From an uncultured Pseudomonadales bacterium (lineage in GTDB: Bacteria > Pseudomonadota > Gammaproteobacteria > Pseudomonadales > Porticoccaceae), in assembly GCA_943788895.1 (NCBI GenBank), contig CALSRZ010000001.1, forward strand, positions 399,911-463,910: a DNA stretch of 64,000 nucleotides, written 5' to 3'. How positions within the stretch are numbered: the stretch's first letter is position 1; every line of letters starts with the position of its first letter. Under the pieces are notes generated by a model. That model ran no database searches and was not told where the DNA came from. It was given only the letters and a program-made list of their open reading frames with translations. This document shows positions 44,461-55,827 of the stretch, one piece after another. The position numbers and the translations under genes were made by a program.

Positions 44461-47102
44461 TTAGAAGCTGTAACTAACGCCTCCAAAAAAGTACGAGCCG
44501 TTAAATCCAAAGGGCGCTGAGCGGCGAGAGAAATCAAATACGCCATTGGAGTCTACAAATACATTACCCGATGAGTCGGCGATGGTGCCTGCACGAGTCT
44601 GTCCGATGGTGTTGGTATCTGGTGTCTCATCAAAGATATTGATGCCGCCGAGATTGACGACCAATCCATTGCCAAGGTCATATATTAGGTTGAGATCAGT
44701 AAGCACTTTGGCACCAAAGGTTTGGGTGTTGGATGCGCTGTCACAGCTACCTTCACAGACGGTGTATTCGCCGTAACGATTGAATGAGAGCACAGCTCTA
44801 AACGCTTCGTTGCTGTAGTTGGCGGTCAAGTTGATTCGATCTTCTGGCTGCCAGTCTTCAATAATAGAAATATCCTGCGGGGTGAAAACATCTTCGGCAC
44901 TGATGTTTGCCAGGCCTCCGCTGGTGAAGGTTTTTACCACTTCAGTCTCAGTAAAGTTAGCTGCCAGCGATAGCTCGAGTTCGCCTTGATTCATTTCCAT
45001 ATCGTAGACAGCGACTATATCCACACCTTCTGTCTCGGTGTCGGCGCCATTGAGGAAGAACTGTGCGCCGCTAGCGCCTGAGGCTGCCAGAGCTGCAGTT
45101 AGATTGGGATCGCCAAGCGCCGAGGTGAGGCTGCCACTGATAACGATACGATCATCTATATCAATCTTATAGCCGTCGATAGCAATACTCAGATTATCAG
45201 TGGGTTCGATAATCAGCCCGAGGCTGTAATTGATCGATTCTTCTTCTTGCAACTCGGGAATGCCAATGGCGCGTGCTAGTTCGCTATCATTTCTGAATGT
45301 ACCGCGCTCCTGAGCAATGACCATCTCGTTTTCACCCTCGCCAACAGTGACAAACTGGGTGCTGATATTATTGAAAAACTGTTGCTGCATGGAGGGCGCC
45401 CTAAAGCCAGAGCTTACCGCGCCGCGCAGTTTGAGTTTTTCGCTAAACTTAAAGCTTCCGGCTAATTTGAAGTTGGTGGTATCGCCAAAATCGCTGTAGT
45501 CGTCATAGCGGATTGCAGCACTGACCATAAACGCATCGCTGATTTCTACTTCCGCATCACCATAAATAGACCAGATATCGCGATCTTCATTGACTTCATT
45601 GGATGGTTGGAAACCACGGAATACTTCGATACCGGCGTCGCCATTTATGGAGCCAAAGGTATTGGTGCCTGCGGCGTCTGTATCGTAATCAAGATAAGAG
45701 TATTCCTCACCGGCGTTGATTTCATATTCATCGCGACGGAATTCAGCACCCCAGGCTAGATTGAGCGATTCCATCGGCTGGGTGAAATCCAAATTGAGGG
45801 TTTGTAGTCCGGTGCTCAACTGGCCAGCATCTGCGCTGCGTGCGGTTGTGGCGCGAATTTCTTCGTCACTCAACATATTGCCAAGCAGTTGCAGATTTAC
45901 AAAGGAGGCATTGACTGAATTGCTGATATTAAAGTCAAAGTCGTTTTGCCCATTCGTGTAAGAGATATCCATGGTCATTTGGTCGTTAAGCTCTGTACGG
46001 TAACCAATGCTGGCTGACATATCTTCGATAGTGGTATTGATTAAGGGTAAAAAGCCATCTGGTGCAAAGGCTTCACCATCGGATAATGTTGGATTGTCCG
46101 AGGGTGCGTTGGCTCGACGATAAAAGCCGCCGGATTGGTTGTCGCGATCCGAGTAGGTGACAAAGCCATAGAGTTCACCCTCAGAGATTTCATAGGCGGC
46201 ATTTAAGGTCACCGCTAGCTGTTCAGAGTCGGCATCGCCAATTCTAAAGTTTTGTCGATTGAACTGAGCTTCCCGTGGATCCGCTGCTTCGTCGATACCG
46301 TCGGGATCGGAACTGCCTGTACCATCATTATTGGCATCACAGCCGGCCAGATACTGGCATTGACCGCTTAAGCCTGCGCGGTTGGTTGCGGCGCGATCAC
46401 GGTAGTTGAGTGAGCCGCTGACATAGCCGCCATCACCAAAGCTAAAGCCATTGGTGATATCGATATTGGTTGTTTCACCATCGTCGGAATATTGACCGTA
46501 AGAGACATTAAAGCTGCCAATATCAGGATCGTCATTGAGGACAATATTGATAACGCCAGCCAGAGCGTCAGAACCATACTGTGCTGCGGCACCATCGCGG
46601 AGCACTTCGATACGCTTAATTGAGGCGGCGGGAATCGCATTTAAGTCGACCCCGGCAGAACCTCGGCCAACGGATGTATTGACGTGAACTAAAGAGGTGT
46701 TGTGACGACGCTTGCCATTGATCAATACCAATGTCTGGTCAGGTCCAAGGCCTCGCAATGTGGCTGGGCGCAGTGCGTCGGTGCCATCGCTGATCGATGA
46801 GCTGGAGAAGTTAAACGATGGCGCAACGGTCTGCAGCATACGTCCCACTTCAGTTTGCCCGGTTTGTTTTAAGGTGTCTGAACTTAGAACATCGACAGGC
46901 ACGGCTATATCAACAGCCGTTCGGCCCACTGTTCGACTGCCAATGGTAACCACTTCGTCGACAATTCCATCGGCTGCGAATGCTTGGTTTGCGGCAGTAC
47001 TGCGCAGACTGCGGCGACGAAAAGTAATTGAAAAAATAGTCTTTTAAATGATTGGTGATTCTGCCCATCATTGATAGAAAGGCAATAAGATTTGCTATTC
47101 AT
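44461..47102 (-). CDS. Large TonB-dependent receptor with a frameshift in its signal peptide region
   Basis: The long open frame (830 residues from 46953) is a TonB receptor: plug with PATLRGLGPDQTLVLINGKR and RIEVLRDGAAAQYGSDALAG, and a barrel ending SYFFGGVSYSF. It would import a bulky nutrient; size and plug resemble receptors often linked to carbohydrate or peptide use. No start with a signal peptide exists in that frame, because the upstream codons ANQAFAADGIVDEV run into a stop. A fitting signal peptide, MNSKSYCLS then a hydrophobic LFFQLLFVAAVCAVLP, starts at 47102 in another frame. A single missing base near 46990-46995 would join them, so I give the full gene from 47102. The calcium-like DANNDGTGSSDPDG insert near residue 205 is notable. 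Confidence 0.86.
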
Positions 47103-47594
47103 GATCTTCCCCCTGAAGAATTGGTGTTTCTATTTTTATCTTGCCCTATTAGCTATAGATACAAATTTTGTTGTTATCCAGTGTGGGGGAGAAAAATTTA
47201 GGGGGTTGTTAGTGCTTTCTGCGTATGGGGTTTCGCTTCCTGATTGCGGACTCAATCAGAACCGGGGGTGCCGATCTCGCCTATCGCAGATGCCAAACAA
47301 AAACCCCCGCCTTTTTGATTGGGTGTAATTTTCAATTTTACTGCTATCTGGAAGAGGCCGGAATGACTCGCACCATCCCTGGCGCTCGGGGTTTCACCCT
47401 GCCACGTTGTGGCATCCAAATCGTCTACCCTGACGATTAGTGATGTTAATAGCCTTGTCATTGGCAAAGGATTGCTTCTTAGAAAGGCTCCAAGAAACTC
47501 CTCCGGTGTCATATGCGTCTCGTAGGGACATCACATGGTCAATGTCTATGGCTGAGCAGACTAGTGGCTTGGTTCTACGGCTGTCTATTCACAT
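47103..47594. other. Gene-poor, repeat-bearing stretch upstream of the LRR gene
   Basis: No credible gene. The left part (47103-47240) is A/T-rich and should hold the promoter of the minus-strand TonB receptor. The middle is repeat copy A (47260-47456). The right part contains the upstream region of the LRR/dockerin gene, with a GGAG at about 47603 as ribosome binding site. Short open frames here translate the repeat and are not believed. Confidence 0.6.
47260..47456 (+). repeat. Direct repeat copy A (about 197 bp), left of the LRR gene
   Basis: From AACCGGGGG through GATTGGGTGTAATTTTC, CTGCTATCTG, GAATGACTCGCACCATCC and CCTGACGATTAGTGATG to TTAATAGCC it matches 49079-49276 with only a few differences, and the right 145 bases are nearly identical. 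It breaks off inside the palindrome GTTAATAGCC/GGCTATTAAC that is complete in the other copies. The unit has no believable open frame. Confidence 0.88.
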
Positions 47595-47615
47595 TTGACT
47601 ATGGAGTTGAGGCTG

Positions 47616-48776
47616 ATGTATTGTTCGATTGTAAAAAAATCTTATTGGGAGCTACTTGTGCAATACATTCTTGGGTTTGTTTTTTTATGTGCAAGTAGCT
47701 TCTCCTTCAGTACTACTGTGTTCACATACTACTTAGACGGCGATGATATTGAAATTAGAGGATGTGTTGAATTATGTCCTTCAAACCTTGTCATTCCTGA
47801 AATGATTGACGGATACAAGGTTAGAAGTATTGGTGTCTCGGCATTTAAAGATAATAGCTTAACCAGCATTTTCATTCCAAATACCGTAATAGAAATCCAT
47901 CGCAGTGCTTTTCAAGGAAATCAACTTACTACTCTTATACTTCCTAACGGCATATCTACGATTGAACATAGTGCTTTTTCCAACAACAGTCTTAAAGCCG
48001 TAGTTTTTCCTACCAATGTTGAGCATATTGAAGATAGTGCATTTGAAAATAATGAACTCAGTGCTATTGATATACCAGGAAAGACTCGCACCATTGGTTG
48101 GCGAGCTTTTAAAGGTAATGAAATATTAAATATTACAATTCCGAGCTCAATAGAAACAATTGGTGGAAGAGCGTTCTTTCAAAACCCTTTAGAAAGCGTA
48201 AATTTTCTTGGTGACCGCCCTACCTTTGGAAAAGAGTCATTTGCTCTAAAAGAGGAAATTTACTATTCAAACGAATTCACCGACGATGATTGGTCTTTGT
48301 GTGTTGATGAAGATATTAACGGAAATGGACTCCTTGACCCAGGTGAAGATGTCAACGGCGATGGGCAGTTGCCGGATTACCCGGAATGTATTTACGAGCG
48401 GGCTTTTTGGGAGGTGGTCAGTTTATCAACCGAATCCAGTGTGGACGTAACTTATCAAAAAAATAAATCTGGATGGCCAGGTGATAGAGTCTTTATAGAT
48501 AATTATAGTTGGGGTACCTGGTGTGACAGTTATTTTTATTGCACAGATAATGTAGTTAGTGCTTTTTCAACACCGCAAATTAGTCCAATAGTTTTTCCCT
48601 CCGTTTTTGATATTGACCAAAATGGTAGTTTTGATGCACTTACCGACGGTCTCGTTATTCTTAGATATGCCTTTGGGTTCAGGGGCGACAGTCTTATCAA
48701 CAGTGCTATCGCTTCTGACGGTACTAGAACATCTGCAGCAGACATTGAGGCATACATAGAATCACATATGCCTTAG
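47616..48776 (+). CDS. Secreted BspA-type leucine-rich-repeat protein with dockerin-like C-terminus
   Basis: I start at ATG 47616, with GGAG nine bases upstream, giving MYCSIVKKSYWELL and a signal peptide ending near SSFSFS. Residues about 50-210 are five or six BspA-type leucine-rich repeats of about 23 residues, each with a pattern such as IGVSAFKDNSLTSIFIPNTV and IEHSAFSNNSLKAVVFP. Then come a calcium-loop-like DEDINGNGLLDPGEDVNGDG, a region of unknown fold, and a C-terminal module FDIDQNGSFDALTDGLVILR resembling half a dockerin. This looks like a surface or secreted binding protein. The gene is clearly more A/T-rich than its neighbours, is flanked by direct repeats and sits beside a tRNA gene, all signs of transfer. 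Confidence 0.82.
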   Translation: MYCSIVKKSYWELLVQYILGFVFLCASSFSFSTTVFTYYLDGDDIEIRGCVELCPSNLVIPEMIDGYKVRSIGVSAFKDNSLTSIFIPNTVIEIHRSAFQGNQLTTLILPNGISTIEHSAFSNNSLKAVVFPTNVEHIEDSAFENNELSAIDIPGKTRTIGWRAFKGNEILNITIPSSIETIGGRAFFQNPLESVNFLGDRPTFGKESFALKEEIYYSNEFTDDDWSLCVDEDINGNGLLDPGEDVNGDGQLPDYPECIYERAFWEVVSLSTESSVDVTYQKNKSGWPGDRVFIDNYSWGTWCDSYFYCTDNVVSAFSTPQISPIVFPSVFDIDQNGSFDALTDGLVILRYAFGFRGDSLINSAIASDGTRTSAADIEAYIESHMP

Positions 48777-48994
48777 TCATTTACTCTCTAAAGTACCTCC
48801 GCAGGTACAGTAACAATTCCAGATAACCAAAGACTCCCCCCGCCCCCTATCAATAGGGCGCAAATATAATCTTTTGGTGGGAAATTATCTTTGGCAGGAA
48901 TTTTGGCAGGAATTGACAGTTTAAGAACTAAAAAGCCCCTGCAGTCTAATGAATACAAGGGCTTTAAAGTATGTTTGGTACCAGTGGCCGGAAT
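48777..48994. other. Integration-scar-like stretch: tandem 12-mers, hairpin and tRNA-Leu 3' fragment
   Basis: No gene. It contains two exact tandem copies of TTGGCAGGAATT (48891-48902 and 48903-48914), then a hairpin with arms AAAGCCC and GGGCTTT (48932-48965), then 21 bases identical to the 3' end of the tRNA-Leu gene (48972-48992 matching 49419-49439). This order is what is usually seen where an integrase gene of a tRNA-targeted element ends at its attachment site. No integrase gene remains here. Confidence 0.6.
48972..48992 (-). repeat. Duplicate of the tRNA-Leu 3' end (possible attachment-site core)
   Basis: The 21 bases TGTTTGGTACCAGTGGCCGGA are identical to 49419-49439, the end of the tRNA-Leu gene including CCA and four bases beyond it. 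Integrative elements that use tRNA 3' ends leave exactly this duplication. The distance to the real tRNA end is 447 bases, filled by repeat units rather than mobility genes. Confidence 0.8.
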
Positions 48995-49261
48995 GATGTT
49001 AATAGCCTTGAGGCTATTAACACCTGCTGCGCAGGCGCCTTCACTTCGTTCCGCGTCCAAATTGCTGGCGCAATTAGTCGAACCGGGGTGCCGGTCTCGC
49101 CGACCGCAGATGCCAAACAAAAAAACCCGCCTCTTTGATTGGGTGTAATTTTCAATTTTACTGCTATCTGAAAGAGGCCGGAATGACTCGCACCATCCCT
49201 GGCGCTCGGGGTTTCACCCTGCCACGTTGTGGCATCCAAATCGTCTATCCTGACGATTAGT
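48995..49261 (+). repeat. 267-bp repeat unit, first tandem copy
   Basis: The unit starts with GATGTTAATAGCC and contains, in order, a hairpin (TTAATAGCC/GGCTATTAA), a short CCTGC/GCAGG hairpin, an AATTGC/GCAATT hairpin, GAACCGGGGTGCCG, and the sequence shared with repeat copy A. A second copy starts at 49262, exactly 267 bases on. Differences inside the hairpins are compensated on the opposite arm (GCGCAGGC-type to GCGCAAGC-type with matching change), so the folded form may matter. Confidence 0.78.
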
Positions 49262-49422
49262 GATGTTAATAGCCTAGGGGCTATTAACACTTGCTGCGCA
49301 AGCGCCTTCGCTTTGCTCCGCGTCCAAATTGCATGCGCAATTAGTCGAACCGGGGTGCCGATCTCGCCGACCGCAGATGCCAAACAAAAAACCCCGCCTC
49401 TTTCGAGGCAGGGTTTTGTGTT
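49262..49422 (+). repeat. 267-bp repeat unit, second, partial copy running into the tRNA-Leu terminator
   Basis: It repeats the hairpin-rich first 120 bases of the unit (GATGTTAATAGCC to CAGATGCCAAACAAAAA) and then, where the first copy continues into GATTGGGTGTAATTTTC, turns into the tRNA-Leu terminator and the tRNA itself. The junction at CCGCCTCTTT is shared by both, which suggests that the repeat unit arose by copying sequence downstream of this tRNA. Confidence 0.75.
49386..49416 (-). terminator. Rho-independent terminator of tRNA-Leu
   Basis: On the minus strand, CCTGCCTC and GAGGCGGGG pair around GAAA and are followed by TTTTTTG. It lies a few bases after the CCA end of the tRNA, the normal place for its terminator. 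The same half-sequence (CCCGCCTCTTTGA) occurs in the other repeat copies but without its pairing arm. Confidence 0.85.
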
Positions 49423-49509
49423 TGGTACCAGTGGCCGGACTCGAACCGGCACGCTTTTAAGGGCGGGGGATTTTGAATCCCCTATGTCTACCAATTCCAT
49501 CACACTGGC
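49423..49509 (-). tRNA. tRNA-Leu (anticodon CAA)
   Basis: Read on the minus strand the 87-base gene folds as a class II tRNA: acceptor GCCAGTG pairing with CACTGGT (first pair G-U), D-arm with ATTGGTAGACA, anticodon stem GGGGA/TCCCC around the loop TTCAAAA giving CAA, a long variable arm, T-arm GCCGGTTCGAGTCCGGC, discriminator A and encoded CCA. It reads UUG leucine codons. Pieces of it are duplicated on both sides: its 3' end at 48972-48992 and its 5' end near 49628-49660. Confidence 0.95.
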
Positions 49510-49845
49510 ATTTTAATCTGTACTTCTAATCTTAGGAGTAACCTGCAGGTTGCCAGCGCTTCGCACTGGTCCTATGGTCGTTCTCGGACGTCCTGTCCTT
49601 CACGACACTCGAACATCCTGTTCATCGTCTACCAATTATCACACTGGCATTTAATCTTTCACAACCACCCGTATAAGGCAGAAGGGCGGCGATTATAGCA
49701 GTGATCGGAGGCGGGTCAACTGATCTATCCTCCTTTAGACATTAATTGATTTGCTGCTAAAGGGTTTGGCCTTTGGTGTTTATTTCTATACCCTTGCGGG
49801 CTGATAATAAATAACCCCAAAAGACCTCCGATTTAAGCCCTATTT
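49510..49845. other. Intergenic stretch between tRNA-Leu and queA with a tRNA 5'-end duplicate
   Basis: No gene. It contains a ten-base palindrome ACCTGCAGGT near 49542, and, at about 49626-49660, GTCTACCAATT-ATCACACTGGCATTT-AATCT, a near-copy of the tRNA-Leu 5' end and its upstream flank (two bases missing). Promoters for tRNA-Leu (minus strand) and queA (plus strand) should lie here, the latter probably in the A/T-rich part after 49735. Confidence 0.6.
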
Positions 49846-52034
<2,189 letters not shown>

Positions 52035-52150
52035 TCCCTGCTATAGCTTCATAGTTCGGTGTTCGGGGGTTTAAATCGGCAAATTCGCCCCCAATTTATA
52101 TGCTAATGCCGCTATAATGCGCCGCTGAAATTGACTTGGAATCTCTTGCT

Positions 52151-53992
52151 ATGCCTAACAAGTTTCCCCTTTGGAAGAACCTGATGGTTCTTCTGGTTGT
52201 CAGCCTTTGGCTTTATCTATGCCGCGCCTAACCTCTTTCCGCCCGATCCGGCGATTCAGTTGTCGGGCAGAGTGGTGCCATGCAGATTGATGCTGCGGTG
52301 CTTGAAAAGGTTGAGCAGTCACTGGATGAGGCCGGTATTGAATACTTTGCCGGTGAAGCTGATGGTGAGAGTCTGCTGATTCGCCTGCGCGATATAGATC
52401 TGCAGTTGCGCGCTAAAGAGGTATTCAGGCGGAGATGGGTGGCGACTATATTGTTGCCCTCAACTCTGGCACCGACCACACCTCAGTGGCTGAGTGATCT
52501 GGGTGGCAAGCCGATGAAGCTGGGTCTCGACCTCAGTGGCGGTGTGCACTTTTTGCTCGAAGTCGATCTCGACTCCGCCCTGGCACGCGTCTTGAAGGCG
52601 ATCTGGAAGATGTTAAAAAAGCACTGCGCGAAGCGCGTATTCGCTATCGCAGTCTGGCATTAAAGGATGCTCAGATTGTTGGGCAGTTCCGCGATGCCGA
52701 GCAGGTTGAGAAAGCCGAAGCCCTTATCCGTACCAACTACCGCGATCTGCAACCGCTCTCGAGCCAGGTCAAAATCCCCTGGTGCTCAAACTGGCACTCA
52801 GTGAACTTGCCGCTCGCGATATTGAAGATAACGCCATCAAACAAAACCTGACCTCGCTGCGCAACCGTGTCAATGAGTTGGGTGTATCCGAGCCGCTGGT
52901 TTCCCGTCAGGGTAAAAACCGCATTGTGGTCGAGCTGCCCGGTGTTCAGGATACGGCGGAAGCCAAGCGTATTATCGGTAAGACGGCCAATCTTGAATTC
53001 CGTCTTGCAGCACTGGATCGGGTCGGTGAAGTCTTTGAATTCCGCAACCCTTCAGGTCAGGGCCCAGATGCACGCCTTGAGAGCAATGCGGTGATCACCG
53101 GTGAAAATGTTACCGATGCCCGCGCCAGCTTTGACGAAAATGGTCGACCTCAGGTCAGTATTACCCTTGATGCAAAGGGTGGCTGGCAGATGGGTTATGC
53201 CACCAGAGACAATATTGGTCGTCGTCTCGGGTGTGCTGTTTATCGAATATAAAACCAAGCTGGAAAAGTCTCGCGATGAAAATGGTGAACTGGTGTTAAC
53301 CCCGGTGCCGTTTGTTGAGAAAAACATTATCAGTCTGGCAACGATTCAGCACAGCTCGGCAAGCAGTTCCGTATTACCGGTCTGGAGCAGCGTGAGTCCT
53401 CTGAGCTGGCCCTGCTGTTGCGTGCCGGTGCACTGGCTGCACCTATGTATATTGTTGAAGAGCGCACCATCGGCCCATCGCTGGGTGCTGACAATATCGA
53501 ACTGGGTGTTAAGTCAGTCACTGTGGGTATGGCTCTGGTACTGCTGTTTATGCTGGTGATCTACCGCGGATTTGGTGTATTCGCCAATATCGCTCTGGCG
53601 ATGAACCTGGTCTTGCTCGTCGCCTTTATGTCGCTGATGGGTGCCACCCTGACACTGCCGGGTATTGCCGGTATCGTTTGACGGTGGGTATGGCGGTGGA
53701 TGCCAATGTGCTTATCTTCTCGCGTATTCGCGAGGAGCTCGCCGCTGGGTCTTCGATTCAGGGGGCTATTAGTGCCGGTTATGATCGCGCCTTTGTGTCT
53801 ATTCTCGATGCCAATGTAACAACCCTGATTGTTGCACTGATTCTGTTCCTGATTGGCTCTGGCCCGGTACAGGGTTTTGCGGTGACACTGTCGATTGGTA
53901 TTTTGACCTCGATGTTTACCGCTATTCTGCTGACTCGCTCGCTGGTTAATCTGATCGTCGGCGGCCGCAAAATCGAAAAGCTTTGGATATAG
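52151..53992 (+). CDS. secD: Protein translocase subunit SecD, broken by about nine single-base shifts
   Basis: Reading across frames gives a complete SecD of about 615 residues: [17 protein letters not shown], then [92 protein letters not shown], and the membrane part [20 protein letters not shown] to [19 protein letters not shown]. Frame changes occur near 52196, 52265, 52432, 52466, 52590, 52775, 53225, 53345 and 53676. SecD with SecF uses the proton gradient to help pull proteins through SecYEG. The protein sequence between breaks is fully conserved, so these are probably sequence errors. secF follows ten bases later. Confidence 0.92.
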
Positions 53993-54002
53993 GGAGAGAA
54001 AG

Positions 54003-54917
54003 ATGACTGAATTAAAAGTGTATAACTTTATGGGCATCCGCAAAATTGCGGTGGTCTTCTCTGCCATTATGCTGCTGGTTTCCATAGCTTCACTCTCTAT
54101 CAATGGACTGGTGCTGGGACTCGATTTTTCCGGTGGTACCAGGTAGAAGTGGGCTACGAAAACCCTGCCGATGTGGCTGTGCTGCGCGAGCAATTGGAAG
54201 CTGCCGGATTTGAAGGTCCGGTGGTGGTCCACTACGGTTCTGAAACCGATGTGCTTATTCGTCTGCAGGGCAAGCCCGATCAGGGTCTGGCAGAAGAAGT
54301 TTATGCGGTGCTGACAGAGCAATGGTGAGCAGGTAGAGCTGCGCCGGGTTGATTTTGTCGGCCCGCAAATCGGTGAAGAGCTGCGTGAAGATGGTGGTAT
54401 GGGCATGCTGGCAGCACTGATTGTGGTGATGCTCTATGTGGCAATTCGCTTCCAGTTTAAATTCTCTGTGGGTGCTGTACTGGCACTGGCTCACGATGTG
54501 ATTATTACTCTGGGTGTCTTCTCCCTGGCGCGTCTTGAGTTTGATCTGACGGTACTGGCCGCAGTGCTGGCGGTGGTCGGTTACTCGCTTAACGATACCA
54601 TTGTCGTCTCTGACCGCATCCGTGAGAACTTCCGCAAGATACGCAAGGCTACGCCGATTGAAGTGATTAATGAATCGCTGTCGCAAACCTTATGGCGAAC
54701 CATTAATACCTCGTTGACCACTATGCTGGTGCTGTTGGCGCTGTTCTTTATCGGTGGCGAGCTGATTCATAACTTTGCTGTCGCGCTGATGATCGGTGTG
54801 GCTATTGGTACTTACTCGTCAATCTATGTTGCCGCCACGGTGATGCTGGCGATGAATGTCGATCGTGAAGATCTGCTCGAGCCAGAAGAGGGCGAGCTGG
54901 TAGACGATCTGCCTTAA
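54003..54917 (+). CDS. secF: Protein translocase subunit SecF, with two apparent frameshifts
   Basis: The gene starts MTELKVYNFMGIRKIAVVFS and shifts frame near 54144 (after DFSGGT, to QVEVGYENPADVAVLREQ) and near 54330 (after VLTEQ, to GEQVELRRVDFVGPQIGEEL). The rest is one frame with LAALIVVMLYVAIRFQFKFS, FDLTVLAAVLAVVGYSLNDT and VVSDRIRENFRKIRKAT, the conserved membrane part of SecF, to TAA at 54917. About 305 residues, the normal length. It forms the SecDF complex in the inner membrane. Both breaks look like single missing bases. Confidence 0.93.
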
Positions 54918-55142
54918 ATAAGTACTCTGTTCCGGCGGCGTTGTGATTCCTGATTATATGCGTACGCCGGAATAGATATTCCCATTCTGCTTCAATCGCT
55001 TCCAAAGGTCGTTCCGCAACTACCTTTCCCAACAGCCCGCCTTAATTCAAAAAATTCCATTTCATGTGCTATCTTAGTTGCAGAATATTGTTGTCTGCAC
55101 GCTGCAGATTTTTCATAGTATTGAAACCATAAGGGTATAACC

Positions 55143-55827
55143 TTGACTCTCACTGGCCTCGGCAATCTTTTCTCAATAAGGACACTCTGTACAGGGTTTC
55201 TAGCTATCGCTGCACTGCTTTCCGGTTGCTCGCTGATACCTCAGCAGGGTTCCAGCAGCTGTCCCAGCGTTGAAGTTGTCGAACTGCCAGTCAACCAGCC
55301 GAGCTGCCCGGAACCTCAGGTTATTGAACGTATTGTCACTAAAACCGTGCCTGCAGCGCTGCCACCTATGGCCAGCACCGCGGGCAAGTTGCATCTGCCC
55401 ATAGTCGGTGCGGTGGAGTGGGCCAGAGTTGAGCCGGCCGGCCTGTGGGTTGAATCGCGGATTGATACCGGCGCTGATACCACCTCTATCCACGCCGAAG
55501 AAATTCAGCTGATTGAAAAAGATGGCAAACGCTATGTCAGCTTTGTGCTGATCGATGCGCTTACCGGTAGCCGGTATCCCCAGGAGCTGAGACTGCGCCG
55601 CCGGGTACTGATCAAGCAGAGCGATGGCCCGGATCAGCGTCGCTATGTGGTTCGAATGTGGGTGACGCTGGGTGAGACGCGCTCGAGAATTGATGTCAAT
55701 CTCACCGACCGAGCTAATTTTGAATACCCTCTTATTGATTGGCCGCAATTTTCTCACCGACACTATGATTGTCGATGTTAGTCGCCACCACACTATGTCT
55801 GCTCAGAAGCAAACCGCCAATGATTAA
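55143..55827 (+). CDS. Lipoprotein-type retropepsin-like protease of the RimK-associated (PF05618) family, one frameshift
   Basis: A TTG at 55143 opens a frame with a lipoprotein signal peptide ending LLSGC (lipidated Cys about residue 29). The core has GAVEWARVEPAGLWVESRID then DTGADTTSIHAEEI, the aspartic DTGA motif of the family named ATP-dependent zinc protease or RimK-associated protease. The printed frame ends early at 55781, but the family end, LLIGRNFLTDTMIVDV, continues in the next frame to TAA at 55827, so one base is missing near 55730. The membrane gene behind starts inside its last codons (ATG 55820). In other genomes this three-gene group is linked to glutamate-ligation chemistry; the real substrate is not known. 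Confidence 0.82.

Noticed and set aside
47252..47512. Open frame over repeat copy A
   Set aside because: Same translated repeat as above; not protein-coding by codon pattern.
48995..49430. CRISPR array or integron attC array
   Set aside because: Units are 267 bases, not 28-37 with unique spacers, and no cas genes are present; no attC-type core sites flanking gene cassettes and no integrase.
48964..49503. Long minus-strand open frame of about 180 codons over the repeat units and the tRNA-Leu gene
   Set aside because: It translates the tRNA, its terminator and both repeat copies; the frame stays open because the units are repeated. No start signal or protein-like conservation.
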